In this document: positions 1 through 11,700 of the stretch, piece after piece
Layout: each line of letters opens with the position of its first letter
Numbering within the stretch: the stretch's first letter is position 1
Assembly: GCA_007922225.1 (NCBI GenBank)
Contig: ML680038.1
Location: 459,562-523,561, forward strand
DNA: 64,000 bases
Direction of reading: 5' to 3'
Source of the DNA: Emydura subglobosa
Taxonomy: Eukaryota; Chordata; Testudines; Chelidae
The notes under the pieces: model-generated
The model's input: the letters and a program-made list of their open reading frames with translations, nothing else
Told to the model about the DNA's origin: nothing
Database searches by the model: none
Program-made: the position numbers and the translations under genes

Positions 1-2340
1 GGATTGTCTTACAGTGAAGGACGACACTTCTTGGTGAAATCACCAAGGGCTAAAATCACTAAGAACTGGCCCAAGCAGCAGAAGCTCAGGACGTGGCATT
101 GCAGAGGTGAGCACAATGGCCGCAGAGACAGCAGGCAGCCGCAGCCATATTGCTGTGTCTGAGGTGGTGAGCCACATGAATGCACCCCTGAACTCTGGGA
201 CTTGGCTGATTTCAGACAGCCGAGGGGGAGCGGGGTGCAGCAGAGGGAAGGGGAGCGGCATGTTAAAAGGACATTTGTCTGCCAGAATTTCAAGCCACAA
301 GGTGGGAAATTGATTCAAAGGACACTGCCAGTCACCCTGTGGGTAGCAGGTGGTTACGTGCTTTCGAATCACTGCTGTTGTGTTTTCCCAAATTAATGCT
401 GCCTCCCCTTTCCCTTCTAATGAAAGTTTTCTTTCGTTATACACAGACTCGGTGCTGGCGAATGCGGAAGTGTTGCCACTTGGAGGCATCCAGAGGGGTG
501 GTTAGTTTTCCCAGATTACTGGGTGGGGGCGTGAGCCCGTTCTGTGTTGCGATGTTAAAAGGAACCCCTAGACATCGAACGCAGCCCTCGTCACTGCCGT
601 AGCACCTGGCGGAAGGTTTACAAGTGGGACTAATACCTACCTGCCTCCCAGGGCTATAGGGAGGGTTAGTAGCTGTAAGACTGGGCAAACTTTGCTCTGG
701 CTAACGGGGTGCAAACGTCAGTGTATTTTCCTGATGTAAATGGGGCAGGACTCGGTGCCCTCTGTACCACGGCACGTAGAGGAGTGAGTACTGGCTATGT
801 CAGACACAAAGAACCAGCGGCAGGAGCCTTGCCTCTGTAGCTCACGCTATCACTGCTTATGCTTCTAGTCTGGGAGGTCCCTGGGTCACTCCCTGGCTGT
901 CCTTGGCATGTGGAAAGCTTTCCCTGAATGCCTGCTGTAAGAACCAGAGTGGGGTGCTTCAGCTGGTCTATGGGCTGGCCAAGCCCACCCCCAGGGAAGC
1001 AGACAGACAGACGTCTGAGTCCTGCTGGGCTGAGATTGATGCTATTTCCCCACCTCTGCCTGTGGAAATCCATCCCCCAGGGCCCCGGAGTTTCCCTTCC
1101 AGCTGGTCACTCAAATCTAGCCAGGCCAATAGCAGCTGGGAGTCGTTTCCCGCTGCAGGGTCGCATTGAGCATCTGACTGATGTGCTGCGGGTTCTCTCT
1201 GCGGAGCCAGCCCACGCTGGAGCTCCAGCCGCCGCCCAGCAGCATGCTGGTTCTGTGGTGTGGACACTGGCCCCCCGGGCTCTCAGCAGAGACCATCAGA
1301 GCACTACATGCAGGCTCTGGGAAGCCAGCAGCTGGGGATAACTTTTGGTCCCCGTCAGTCCGGGCTGGAGTCTCGCTGGTAACCCAGCCGCGGAAAGGTT
1401 TGGTCCGACACCACCAGACCTCTGGGCCCCTCCAGTCGCCCGGGGAGATCAGCTCTGGTGCCTAGCGCAGGAGTCTGCCACCTCCAGGGCATGCTCCCCC
1501 CTGGTGGGGGGGTGACTCCCGGGGGGAGATTTGTGAATGGTTTTTACCGGACAGATGTTAAGAAATCAAAAGTAACTGACCGAAGAGTCGCTCAGCCCTC
1601 AGCCGGGATCCTGCTCCAGGAGGGGGCCCAGCGCAAAGGATAAAGGCAGAGCCGTCGCTCTCACTGCGCTCCTGCGTGGCAGCTGGCTGCCCAGCTCTCG
1701 GCCCTTCCTGCTTCCCCTGGGTGTATTTCCCTTTGGCTGGCAGCCCAGAGGAACTCAGCCGTCTGTGGCATCCCCCTCGCCGCTCCATTAGCGCCGGATT
1801 GGATTTCCGGACCATAATGGACACTTCCCCTGCTCCCCGCACCAAAGGCCGAGGAAGAAATTAGCTTTCCCCCAGAGAGCGCCACACGCTGTGCGACAGA
1901 CGGAGGCCTGGGGCTGCCCAGACGCTCCGGGGAGGCCGGTGTCTTGGTGCCATGCTGCGACTCACCATCCCAAGCTGGGGAAATGCGGCGTCTGGGCCTG
2001 GCAGCCGCAGGTAACGGGCTCTGGGACGCTGCAGTCACGCCTGGATCACGCACCAAGCTCAGGCAGCTGAGAACAAACCCGGACGGAGGAAAGCGTGTGT
2101 CACCGGCCCGCCGTGGGACAGAGCAGAGAATGCCACATTCCGGACAAAGCACGGAGAATAGGGCAGACTCACCCCCAGCGGGCGGTTCTCCTGGCGTTAG
2201 ATTATTCCACGCCAGCCACAAACGGGAACTTCTGCCTCGCCCCATGCTGAGCAAGAACTCCAGACTGCAGCCTCCTGCGGCATCCCAGCCCTTGTCTCAC
2301 CACCCAGACGCTGGACGCGACGGTAAGAGGTTTTTGAAAA
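1..2340. other. GC-rich stretch without recognised gene
   Basis: Open frames occur on both strands (the longest is 197 codons, 1661-2254 minus), but none resembles a known protein, their compositions are Pro/Ser/Arg-rich as expected from random GC-rich DNA, and no consistent splice pattern was seen. There may be unrecognised repeats here. Confidence 0.4.
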
Positions 2341-2859
2341 CCAGTTTCACTAAATAAAGGGTCCAGCTAATCCCAAGAGCTCAGCCACTTAGCCAGGTCA
2401 CTATATAACTCAGATCTTACCCAATGAGCAGGCTGCTGTCAGTCCTTCAGCAACTAAGAGGAGTATAAATGCTTAATAGATCATCCGTGTTCCTCGATCA
2501 AAGCAGTGCTGGAATAAACCGCTGTCTTGTAAAATCTCTGGTATCTTCCAAAAGATTGGGAGGGCTTCAGTCCAGAGGTCAAAATGCTCCTTTTAGTTGT
2601 AAATCCACAGGCCAGAGGGTGAGGCAGATCTCTCAGGGGTCTGTTATATCCTCTGCCATGTTCCTGGAAATGTACTGTTTCGAACACTGCTCACAGGATG
2701 TGTTTGTGGAAAGTCACTGGGCCAGATGGAGTCCAGGGTCACAGGAGCATCTCACGTGTCCTTATGTGCTTTGGTGACTCATGGGGACAGCCATGGCCCA
2801 TATTCTTGCAAAGGATTGCAAGGATTGCAGGAAGGTTGATGGGGTGGATGAGGTTGGCC
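2341..2859. other. Unassigned sequence; possible LTR-like piece
   Basis: AATAAA-like signals (for example near 2513) and a TATAAAT (2463-2469) sit close together as in a retroviral LTR, but no LTR ends or target duplication are visible. I see no gene. Confidence 0.2.
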
Positions 2860-4743
2860 ATCTAACATAGAGAATGCCAGTGAAAATGAGGTAGGATCTG
2901 GGACTAAAATAGGGAACGAACAAGTTAAAAATTACTGAGCCAATTCAGTCTTCAGTTCACCAGGGCCTGATGAAATGCATCCTAGAATCCTCAAGGAGCT
3001 GACAGCTGAGCCATGAGCGATTATCTTCCAAAACGTCCTGGAAGACGGGAGAGATTCCAGAGGACAGGAAATGTGCAAATATATAGAGCCAGTCTATAAA
3101 GAGGGGAATAATGACAACCGGGGCTATTACAGACCAGTCAGCATCACTGCAATACCTGGAAAGAGAATGGAGCACATAATTAACCAAGCCATTTGCAAAC
3201 ACCTAGAAGATAAGAAACAGTCAGCCTGGATTTTTTCAGGAACAAATTGTGTCAAACAGCTTTCTTTGCCCGGGTAACACGCCTTGTGGATAGATGGTAA
3301 GCGGTAGATGTGGTCTGTCTCGACTCTAGTACGGCTTTTGATGGTGTCTCGCATGACCTGCTTATAAACAAACTAGGGAAATGCAGCCTGGATGGAGCTA
3401 CAGTAAGGTGGGTGCAGAACTGGTTGGAAAACCATTCCCAGAGAGTAGTTATCAGCGGGTCACAGCCACGCTGGACGGGCAGATCGAGTGGGGTCCCGCA
3501 GGGCTCAGTTCTGGGTCCGGTTCTGTTCAATATCTTCATCAGTGATTTAGATAATGGCATAGAGAGAACACTTATAAAGTCTGCGGACGATACCAAGCTG
3601 GGAGGGGGTACAAGAGCTTTGGAGAATAGGATTAAAATTGAAAATGATCTGGACAAAGGGGAGAAATGGTCTGAGGTAAATAGGCTGAAATTCAATACTG
3701 ACAAATGCAAAGTATCCACCTGAGAAGGAACAATCAGTTGCACACGTACACAATGGGCAATGGCTGCCTAGGCAGAAGCACTGCAGAAAGGGATCTGGGC
3801 TCATAGTGGATCACAAGCTAAATCCGAGTCAGCAGTGTGGCACTGTGCAAAAAGAGCAAACTTCCTTCTGGGGTGTGTCAGCAGGAGTGTTGTAAGCAAG
3901 ACACGAGAAGTCATTCTTCCGCTCTGCTGCACGCTGATTAGACCTCAGCTGGAGTCTTGTGTCCTGTTCTGGGCACCACGTTACAGGGAAGATGTGGAAA
4001 AATTGGGGAAAGTCCAGAGAAGAGCAACGAAAATGATGCAAGGTCTAGAAAACGTGACCTAGGAGGGAAGATTGGAAAAAATGGGTTTGTTTAGTCTAGA
4101 AAAGCGACGACTGAGGGGGGACGTGAGAACGGTTTTCAAGTCATAAAAGGTTGTTACAAGGAGGAGGGAGAAAAATTGTTCCCCTGAACCTCTGAGGACA
4201 GGACAAGAAGCAATGGGCTTAAATTGCATCAAAGGCAGTTTAGGTTGGACATTAGGAAAAACTTCCTACCTGGGTGGTTAATCACCGGGATAAATTGCCT
4301 GGGGAGGTTGTGGAGTCTCTGTCATTGGAGACTTTTAAGAGCAGGTTAGACAAACCCCTGACAGGGATGGACTAGATCAGGGGTTCTCAAACGGGGGGTC
4401 AGGACCCCTCAAGGGGCTGCAAGGTTATCATGAGCTCTCAGCCCTCGCACAGGCCGTGGCTGCGGCTGTCAGAGCCCTTCAGAGCTTGGTGGCCGGAGAG
4501 CAGCGGCTGCTGGCCGGGTGCTCTGACGGCAGTGTCGTCCCAGCAGCAGCACAGCCCTAAGGGTGGCATGGCATGGGGCATGGGGGAATGTCATGGGGGT
4601 GGGGTTGTCACAGCCTGAAAGGGGGTCCCAGTCAAAAACGTTTGAGAACTTCTGGTCTAGGTAGTTCCTGGTCCTGCCATAAGTACAGGAGACTGGACTA
4701 GACGACCTGGAGAGGTCCCGTCCAGCCCTGCGAGTCTACGGCC
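2860..4743 (+). mobile_element. CR1 LINE, degenerate ORF2 (RT) and 3' tail, interrupted by an hAT MITE
   Basis: The plus-strand reading gives CR1 reverse-transcriptase pieces in several frames. The first is YRPVSITAIPGKRMEHIINQ near 3123-3182. Then from 3310 come [59 protein letters not shown] and a mutated catalytic box SADD (normally FADD). The 3' part continues with thumb and tail sequence up to the typical CR1 ending (a 'gactggactagacgacctgg' run) near 4690-4743. Frameshifts and stops make it dead. The 5' end near 2860 is approximate, and the element is 5'-truncated as most CR1 copies are. Confidence 0.9.
4378..4654. mobile_element. hAT-type MITE (Charlie-like ends) inside the CR1 3' end
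   Basis: The 277-bp element starts CAGGGGTTCTCAAAC and ends GTTTGAGAACTTCTG, which are inverted copies of each other. It is flanked by 8-bp near-duplicates GACTAGAT (4370-4377) and GTCTAGGT (4655-4662), 6 of 8 matching, as expected for hAT insertion. Removing it restores a continuous CR1 3' end. The interior has no transposase. Confidence 0.85.
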
Positions 4744-5589
4744 CATTGTTAGAGTGACGTGTCCTTAATGGGCCATCAACACACAGTTCTCTTACCTTAT
4801 CCGGTGGGTATCGCCCAGGAATCCAACACAGGGTGTGTGATACCAGTACTTGGCCAATATTCATGACTTCCGGTACAAAGACGATACGTGCCCATCGCCA
4901 GGACAGTCATACTTGGGCAATCATAACTTGTCCGTTGACACCTTGCAGGGCGCATTTTATGCAAGATTTGGTGTGATTACATAACGGTGGCAATAGCAAG
5001 GATCTAAGTGATCAGCTTCAAGCGTACCGCGTCACAGTCTGGCAGTGAGAAGATGCAGGAAGGCAGGCTGCAATTGTACGGGATCTTCAATGACCAAAGG
5101 CGGATGGAAGAACCTCAGTTTGACACCCCATGCAAAAGAGGCACATCCAGCTGCACAGCGCCCCCAGCACTGTACTCGTGTGTTGGTTCAGTGCTGACTC
5201 GGAAGGAAAAGATTCAGTTCCTGAAAGGCCAAGTGTCATTTCCTGCAGCACCTAGGTTTTCCTGGAAGGTCTCCCAGCCAAACAATGCCCAGACCCAACT
5301 CTAGGAGACCTGAGAAGCTCCTGGCTTGTTAGAGTATAGATATTCAGACTGGCCTGTAAAGGCCTATGATTTCAGGGATATAAAAACAAAGAATCAAAAT
5401 CCCAGGCTCTGGGCCTCCTCTCACTGTGACAATCCGAGACCTCGTGCTTTGGCTAAGCAAAACCAAATGCAACAGAGGCAGCCATAAACCGGGAAGCGTG
5501 TGGTCACATCCGCACATTCCAACAAATGACATTAAAGCAAGGTAATACCAGGCTGTTTAGAAGGCGATCCAGGCTAGCGCCTCCAGATA
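4744..5589. other. Unassigned, probably repeat-derived
   Basis: No gene is recognised. A 98-codon frame (5008-5304 plus) has no known relatives. The stretch directly precedes a candidate LTR and may be part of the same retroelement. Confidence 0.3.
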
Positions 5590-6165
5590 AAGAAAAGACC
5601 CTAGAATGCTTAAAGAAAACTTTGGTTGACAGCGTGCTGTCTGGTTTTTAACACTTGTCAACTGTTGTGGTTGTAAAATCTACACTTCGTATTGTTTGGC
5701 CATTATGGGGCCCACTGTTCTGATCATTTCTGTCTGAGACTTTGGTGGTTTCTATCTGTCCCATAACTAACTGTAATCAGTTAAGGTGGTGGGGTATGAT
5801 TGGTTAGAGAATTACGTTACAATGTGTTAGGACTGGTTAAAGAATTATCCTGTAATATTTTTAAGAAAATGATTGGTTAAGTAATTTACACCATAAAACC
5901 TGAGATCAAACAGGAAGTAAGCTGGAAATGATTCAGCTGAGGTTAGTCCTGCTTTGAGCAGGGGGTGGGACTAGATGCCTCCTGAGCTCCCTTCCAACCC
6001 TAATACTCTATGATTCTGTGATTCTAAGAAGGACAATTACTGGTGTGAAGAATGGGAATTGATGCTTGCGTGATTACCCCAATAAACCCATTGTATTGCC
6101 CGCTGCTGGACTCTGGACTTCTGCTTCTGTCAGCGAACCAAGAACTGAGGGAGGGGGCCGTAACA
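5590..6165 (+). mobile_element. Candidate solo LTR (endogenous retrovirus-like), plus orientation
   Basis: This has an LTR-like layout: repeated 'gattggtta' CCAAT-type motifs on one strand (5798-5880), then an AATAAA at about 6081-6086 followed by a U5-like segment with 'ctggactctggacttctg'. A CR1 tail (5935-6033) is inserted between the promoter-like part and the polyadenylation signal. No internal retroviral genes, primer-binding site or paired LTR are seen, so borders and class are uncertain. Confidence 0.45.
5935..6033 (+). mobile_element. CR1 3'-end fragment
   Basis: This short piece contains 'tcctgctttgagcagggggt', 'ggactagatgcctcctgag' and the repeated octamer tail 'tatgattctgtgattcta'. 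This is the standard CR1 3' end, severely 5'-truncated, lying inside the candidate LTR. Confidence 0.85.
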
Positions 6166-6640
6166 GGGGTAAAGGCAGGTCTGTAGACACATGGAGGGAC
6201 AAGCTATATTCTGTTCTGCTTTGCATGTTTCCAACAGGCTTGCCAGTGAAATGCTGATGCTCTGATTTCTCTTGCTGAGGACGCCAACCGAGCACAGCAT
6301 CCAGCTGAACGTCCAGACACACAGTGTGGTTTGCAGTGCTGGGTGTGGCAGCAGGAAACCTCGTGTTTTGACTCATGTGCAGATAGCGTGGGCCCCCCTT
6401 GGATCTCTCTGCAATGGAGACAAACAGTCTTGGTGATTTCCAGAATGGCTTGGTTTTAGCTAGATCAAAGGCCGCTCCCTGTCTCATATAGCTAAGGTAT
6501 GAAAGGAGGTCCCACACTGAGATTATGTGGTTTAGAGGAAAACACTGGTAGATGAATAGACTGGCTAAGATGAAAATCTGACAGCACTTTAGATGAGAGT
6601 TTAGAGTGTGGCCGTAAAGAGATCCTATCCTTGAAAAATA
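6166..6640. other. Unassigned between candidate LTR and DIRS element
   Basis: No gene, tail or inverted repeat is recognised. Frames on both strands have no family resemblance. Confidence 0.3.
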
Positions 6641-6642
6641 CC

Positions 6643-7981
6643 TTAAATGGGGGGGTCTGCTATCCAGGCCCCAATCTCCCCAACCCTGCAGACTGACAGG
6701 ATAGCTACTAGAAAGGCTGTCTTCATAGCTAAGTGAAGAAAGGAGCAGGTTGACATAGGCTCAGACAGAAGTCCCAGGTTGAGATCCCAAGAAGGAGCAG
6801 GCCCCTTAGCCTGGGAGTTGAGATTCCCTACATCATTAATAAATCTTGAGGGCATAGGGTGAGCAAATATGGAAAACCCTTCTAGTGGCGGGTGAACTGC
6901 CCATGTCACAGCCAGATGAATCTTAATAGAGCTAATTGAGAACCCTGATTTCTTCAAGTCCAGCAGGTAACCCAAGAAGGCTGAGCGCAAAGAGGATTCA
7001 GGCACAAGACAGTGATGCCAGTGGTAGAAAGTTTTCCATTTCTCAAGGTAAATAATTTGCGTTGACTCCCGTCTGCGGGTTAGTAATACCTGTTGTACTC
7101 CTGGTGAGCAGGTGGATTCTAACCCCGTGAACGATCGAGAAGCCATGCTTGGAGGTGGAGGACCCCCTAGGTTTGGGCAAAGCAAGCAATCCGCAGCCTG
7201 GGAGAGGAGATGGGGTTGGTTGGACGCTTGAATGCTGGTTGGACACACAGATGGAGCAGCTAAGAGTACCGAGCCTGTCTCGGCCGGGTCAGTACTACCA
7301 GGATAACCCTGTCCTCGTCCCGTCTGAGCTTGTTCATCACTCTTAGTATTAGTGGTATTTGAAGGAAATGCACAGAACAGGCCCTTCGCCCAGGGAAGGA
7401 GAAAAGCGCCGCCCAAAGACCTAGGTCTCCTCTTGAGCAGAGTAGGGGGCACGTCTTGTTGCTGAATGTGGCAAAGAGCTCCACCTCTGGGATTTCCGTG
7501 AAGAATTTGAGTGTCCTGCTCCGCTTCACACTCCTGGGAGACATGCCTGCGAGGCAGACTGGCTGTGACACTCTGGACTCCAGCGAGGTAAACGGCCAAG
7601 AGCTGAGGCTGATGGGCCACACGCCAGTTCCAAAACTGTATAGCTTCAGTGCACGGGGAGGAGGATCTTGCTCCTGTCCATTGGTTGATGGAGAACACGC
7701 AAGCACATTGTCTGTCGTCCTCCTCGCTGATTTGCCCTTGATGAGGGATGGGAACTAAAGGCAGGGCCTTCCTGACTTCCCTGTCTTCCAGCAGCATGTT
7801 GGTATGGAGATTGATTTCCTGAGGTGACCATCTGGCCCTGAGTTGTGAGGGTACTGAGCTGTGCTCCCCACCCTAGCAATGATGCATCTGTTCTCACAGA
7901 TATGATTGGAGCTGGGAAGATGAGAGGAAAGCCCACGCAGACAGTGAGTTGATTTTTCCACCAGTCTAGGGTGTTCTTCAC
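6643..7981 (-). pseudogene. DIRS RNase H and tyrosine recombinase (truncated)
   Basis: RNase H starts with KNTLDWWKNQLTVCVG and RTDASLLGWGAQL (7981 down). It then continues in the long 384-codon frame (6643-7797) with INQWTGARSSSPCTEAIQFW, jumps to a second frame (7260-7706) for FATFSNKTCPLLCSRGDLG and LILRVMNKLRRDEDRVILVV, and returns. The recombinase part starts near 7110 (LLTRRRESTQIIYLEKWKTF) and ends with MKTAFLVAILSVCRVGEIGA, where Arg is the first catalytic residue. The rest of the catalytic domain is absent. The long stop-free frame is chance plus partial preservation, not an intact enzyme. Confidence 0.8.
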
Positions 7982-8030
7982 CTGGAAAGGAACCTCACCT
8001 GCTGTCTAAGCTGTCTCTGGTTGAGGACTA

Positions 8031-9062
8031 GATCATAGAATCATAGAATATTAGAGTTGGCAGGGACCTCAAGAGGTATCTAGTCCAACCCCCTGCTCAA
8101 AGCAGGACCAACCCCAACTAAACCATCCCAGCCAGGGCTTTGTCAAGCTGCAGCTTAAAAACCTGCAAGGATGGAGATTCCGCCACCTCCCTAGGTAACC
8201 CATTCCAGTGCTTCACCACCCTCCTAGTGAAAATTTTTTTCCTAATATCCAACCTAGACCTCCCCCACTGCAACTTGAGACCGTTGCTCCTAGTTCTGCC
8301 ATCTGCCACCACTGAGAACAGCCTAGCTCCATCCTCCCTGGAACCCCCTTCAGATAGTTAAAGGCTGCTATCAAATCTCCCCTCATTCTTCTCTTTTGCA
8401 GACTAAACAAGCCCAGTTCCCTCAGCCTCTCCTCATAAGTCTTGTGCTCCAGCCCCCTAATCATTTTTGTTGCCCTCCGCTGCACTCTCTCCAATTTGTC
8501 CACATCCTTCCTGTAGTGGGGGGCCCAAAACTGGACACAATACTCCAAATGCAGCCTCACCAATGCCGAATAGAGGGGAATGATCACTTCCCGCGATCTG
8601 CTGGCAATGCCCCTCCTAATGCAGCCCAATATGCCATTAGCCTTCTTGACAACCAGGGCACACTGGTGACTCATATCCAGCTTTTTATCCACTGTTACCC
8701 CCAGGTCCTTTTCTGCAGAGCTGCTGCCTAGCCCGTCGGTCCCCAGTCTATAGCTGTGCATGGGATTCTTCTGTCCTAAGTGCAGGACTCTGCACTTGTC
8801 CTTGTTGAACTTCATCAGATTTCTTTTGGCCCAATCCTCCAATATGTCTAGGTCACTCTGTATCCTATCCCTACCTTCCAGGGTATCTACCACTCCCCCC
8901 AGCTTAGTGTCATCCGCAAACTTGCTGAGGGTGCAATCTACCCCATCCTCCAGATCATTGATGAACATGTTGAACAAAACCAGCCCCATCACCGACCCCT
9001 GGGGAACTCTGCTTGTGACCGGCTGCCAGCTAGACATGGAGCCATTGATCACTACTCGTTGA
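8031..9062 (-). mobile_element. Young CR1 LINE, 5'-truncated, inserted in the DIRS element
   Basis: The minus-strand frame 8213-9052 (279 codons, uninterrupted) begins after the RT core start and contains [20 protein letters not shown], then [20 protein letters not shown] with the catalytic FADD, then the CR1 thumb ([20 protein letters not shown]). A second frame covers the C-terminal end (8118-8312). The 3' UTR and octamer tail 'atcatagaatcatagaa' (plus sense) lie at 8031-8050. Endonuclease and RT N-terminus are missing. It is much better preserved than the CR1 at 2.86 kb and very similar to the copy at 15.67 kb. Confidence 0.93.
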
Positions 9063-9099
9063 TCTTTCTGAAACAGCCCTGACAGCAGTGGCTGAATAG

Positions 9100-9969
9100 T
9101 CTTGCATGCTCAGACATGAAGGTGCAGGCTGCCCTACGACCCAGGAGCTGTAAACGGTTCCTTGCCATAGCTGGGGCGCTCCCGTGAATCGGCCTGACCA
9201 GACGTGCTAAGTGAGGAATCAGTCGGGGGGAGGGAGGCCCTGGCTGCCAACCACGGCCCGGACATCTCTGTGAGTTGTGTTCTCGGTATAGGGGCTAATG
9301 CAAGTTTTTTTATGTTTAGCTGGAGACCCAGCTGCTGGAACAGGGGGAGAGCTGTCTGGGTGGAAGTCAGCATTGCTGTCTACCATCGGCCCTTGAGTAG
9401 CCAGTCATTGAGATACAGGAAGACTAAAATCGCTTCTCACCAAAGTCAGCAGCCAATACCACTAGAACAGCCTTGGGCCAGTACTGAAAATGATTCCGGC
9501 CCATGGTAAAAGGTCGGTACTTTCTGTGTGCGGCTTGTATCACTGTATGGAAATGGGAGTCCTGCAGGCTGAGGGCTGAGAGCCGATCTCCTGCGTATAG
9601 AGAAGGAATTATAGCTGCCAAACTCACCATCCTCAACTTCTGGGACTTGACGAATTTGTTCGGTCGTCTCAGTTCTAAGATCAGTCTCCACCCTCTGTCC
9701 CTTGCCCCCCGTGAAGAGACGGGACTGGCTCTATCGCTCAGAAACGAGGGAGAGAATGCACTTCTTGGCTCAGGAAAGTCATGTGAAACAGGTCCCTGAA
9801 GAGGGAGGGGAACTAGGGTGGGAGCGGGAGGGACATAAAGTAGATGGTGTAGCCCAGTGTTATAACCTCTCTGACCTGCTTGTCTGTTGTAACACGCCGC
9901 CAAGCCTGCTGGAAATGGGAAAGGTGGTCTCCAAAAGTGGGGAGGTGGGTGAAAGGTTGCAGCTTGCAA
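9100..9969 (-). pseudogene. DIRS reverse transcriptase remnant
   Basis: The minus-strand frame at 9424-9969 has GWRLILELRRPNKFVKSQKL, then MVSLAAIIPSLYAGDRLSAL and LQDSHFHTVIQAAHRKYRPF, which match the fingers/palm of DIRS RT. The frame at 9134-9373 gives ALPLFQQLGLQLNIKKLALA, the region just after the catalytic palm. The YLDD-type box itself is not intact in the visible frames. The remaining RT-thumb residues reach about 9063, where a CR1 cuts in. Confidence 0.75.
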
Positions 9970-10149
9970 ACGAGCAGCGAGGGAGAAGTCGAACCCTCAA
10001 CCACCCCATCAAAATTGCTGTTTTGATGATGGCTTGTTTATTGCGTAAGAAAGGGGAGGAGCTCTCTCCCTTTGGAATCCTTGTCTCTTCCTAGGTGGTC
10101 CTGTGAAATCCAGTGAACTGGGCAGGGTGCGATGTCTGGGCAGTTTGAG

Positions 10150-11700
10150 ACCAGCTACATCTCCTCTTGTCTATAGGGCTATAAGAGACCTCAGCATGGC
10201 CTGGAGTCCTTCAGCGTGTGCAGGGACTCATCTGTAGTCCCTGAGAAGAGCTTCTGACCATCCAACAGCCCTCAACAGCATTCTGAACGCTCCTTAGGAC
10301 CCCAGAGAGGACATGACAACTGCTGTGGAGATGGCTCGGGCGGCGGTGTCTACAGCATCTAAGGACACTTGGCAAGAAGTTCTGGCTACTAGCTGACCCT
10401 CCGTGGCAATGGCGTGGAAGTGCTCTCTGTGCACTTGTGGGAGCCGTTCACTAAAGGATGCAAACGTGTTGGAATTCATGAAGTCACCCTCGGCCAGGAG
10501 CGTCTGATTGCTTGCAGTCCAGAATTGCAGGGTCACGGGTGAATGCATCTTTGTCCAGAAAGGTCTAACTTCTTCTGGTCCTTGTCTTCAGGGGCTGACC
10601 TGGAGTAATGTTCTTTGTCCCTCTCATTTACAGCGCCCACTACCAGGGAATTGGTGAGGGGACAAAAATTCCACGTCCCTGGGAGGAATATAATCTTTTT
10701 TATCCTCCCGTTTACAAGGTGACGGGATGGTGGCAGGCGTTAGCCACGCAGCCTTTGCTGGATCTAGGAGTGCTTCATTAAGGGATAGCGCAACCCAGCT
10801 GGATGTTGCTGGCTGCAGAATGTCCAGGAGTCGGTGGTGTGAGTCTTTAACCTCCGCCAGCGGTATCGGGAGGGTGTCAGCCCCCATCTTCACAAGGTCC
10901 TGGAACTGGTGCCCATCGACGGGGGTGGAGGCACGACAGCTTCACCCAGCAGCGAGGATCAGATAGGAGTTTGAGGGGTGGCCTCCTTCGCTGCCCTGGT
11001 CTCCTGTTCTCCAACGGTCTTTCCACATGGATAGAGGAGACTGTGTAACTCCAGCCTGTCGGTGCAATGGAGCCGGAGGTCTGGCATATTGCTGCTGATA
11101 TGCCGCCCAAGGATCTCAGCATGGCCACGGGCGGGCGGGCAGTGGGGACTGGCACCCAGGACTGATCCCACCATCTCTGTCACGGATGAAGATCCTTGTC
11201 AAGCACGGATTCCTGCTGGGTGTGGAGGGGACTGTGCATTGATAAGGAGGAAACTGACTGAATGCCTCCTTCATCTGCCCCAATGTCCTCCAAAGGGGGG
11301 GAGGAGGGGTAGAAAGAGGCAGAGAATCCTGTGGCATTGGGAAGCAATGGGAATCCAGAGACCGGGCTCCCAGTCCAGAGACTCCTTCGGTTCCCATAAG
11401 CAATGGTGACTCTGGCTTGTTTAACGTGGACAAGTCCCTGGAATAGCAGGATTCCTGCAGTACCGAGCGGCTCACGGCCGATGCAGCCATTGAGGCGGCT
11501 GATACGGTTGATCTGGAGCGTGTAGGCGCTGGGGCCGAAGTTGTCTGGTGTGGATTAATGGCTGAATTTTGAATACGCTGATACCGAAGCTGGTTGAAAA
11601 ATGGCTCCTTCGGGGCTGGGGGGAGAGGAAAATTTCTGCTTTTTGACAAAACGTTTACAACCAAAATGTTCCGGTTTGCAAAAGCGGCTGTGATGACCAA
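10150..11700 (-). pseudogene. DIRS ORF1 (gag-like) remnant
   Basis: Open pieces at 11116-11700, 10624-10893 and 10294-10548 (minus) resemble vertebrate DIRS ORF1. Recognised stretches are LAEVKDSHHRLLDILQPATS, then KREDKKDYIPPRDVEF, then AEGDFMNSNTFASFSERLPQ followed by LDAVDTAARAISTAVVM. They lie in different frames, so the ORF is broken. ORF1 is thought to act as a structural protein of the replication particle. The start is not determinable. Confidence 0.7.

Larger units (their letters stand above)
6644..11700 (-). mobile_element. DIRS-like tyrosine-recombinase retrotransposon, degenerate, split by a CR1
   Basis: On the minus strand, reading from 11700 down, come a gag-like ORF1 region (about 11.7-10.2 kb), an RT region (9.97-9.1 kb), an inserted CR1 (8031-9062), an RNase H-like region with TDASLLGWGAQL (near 7880), and the front of a tyrosine recombinase (7.2-6.64 kb) ending at RVGEIGAWIADPP. 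The order gag-RT-RNase H-YR without protease or DDE integrase is the hallmark of the DIRS order. Several frameshifts are present. The recombinase is cut off after its first catalytic arginine, so the HxxR and tyrosine are missing, and no terminal repeats or internal complementary region were found. Internal borders are approximate. Confidence 0.85.

Noticed and set aside
1661..2254. 197-codon frame in GC-rich DNA
   Set aside because: No family resemblance, low-complexity GC-driven composition, no splice or promoter context.
6643..7797. 384-codon open frame that looks like a host gene
   Set aside because: It is a DIRS RNase H/recombinase relic. Parts of the homology lie in a second frame and the catalytic end is missing.
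8213..9052. 279-codon frame as a host protein
   Set aside because: CR1 RT thumb with FADD box, 3' tail attached. Mobile element.
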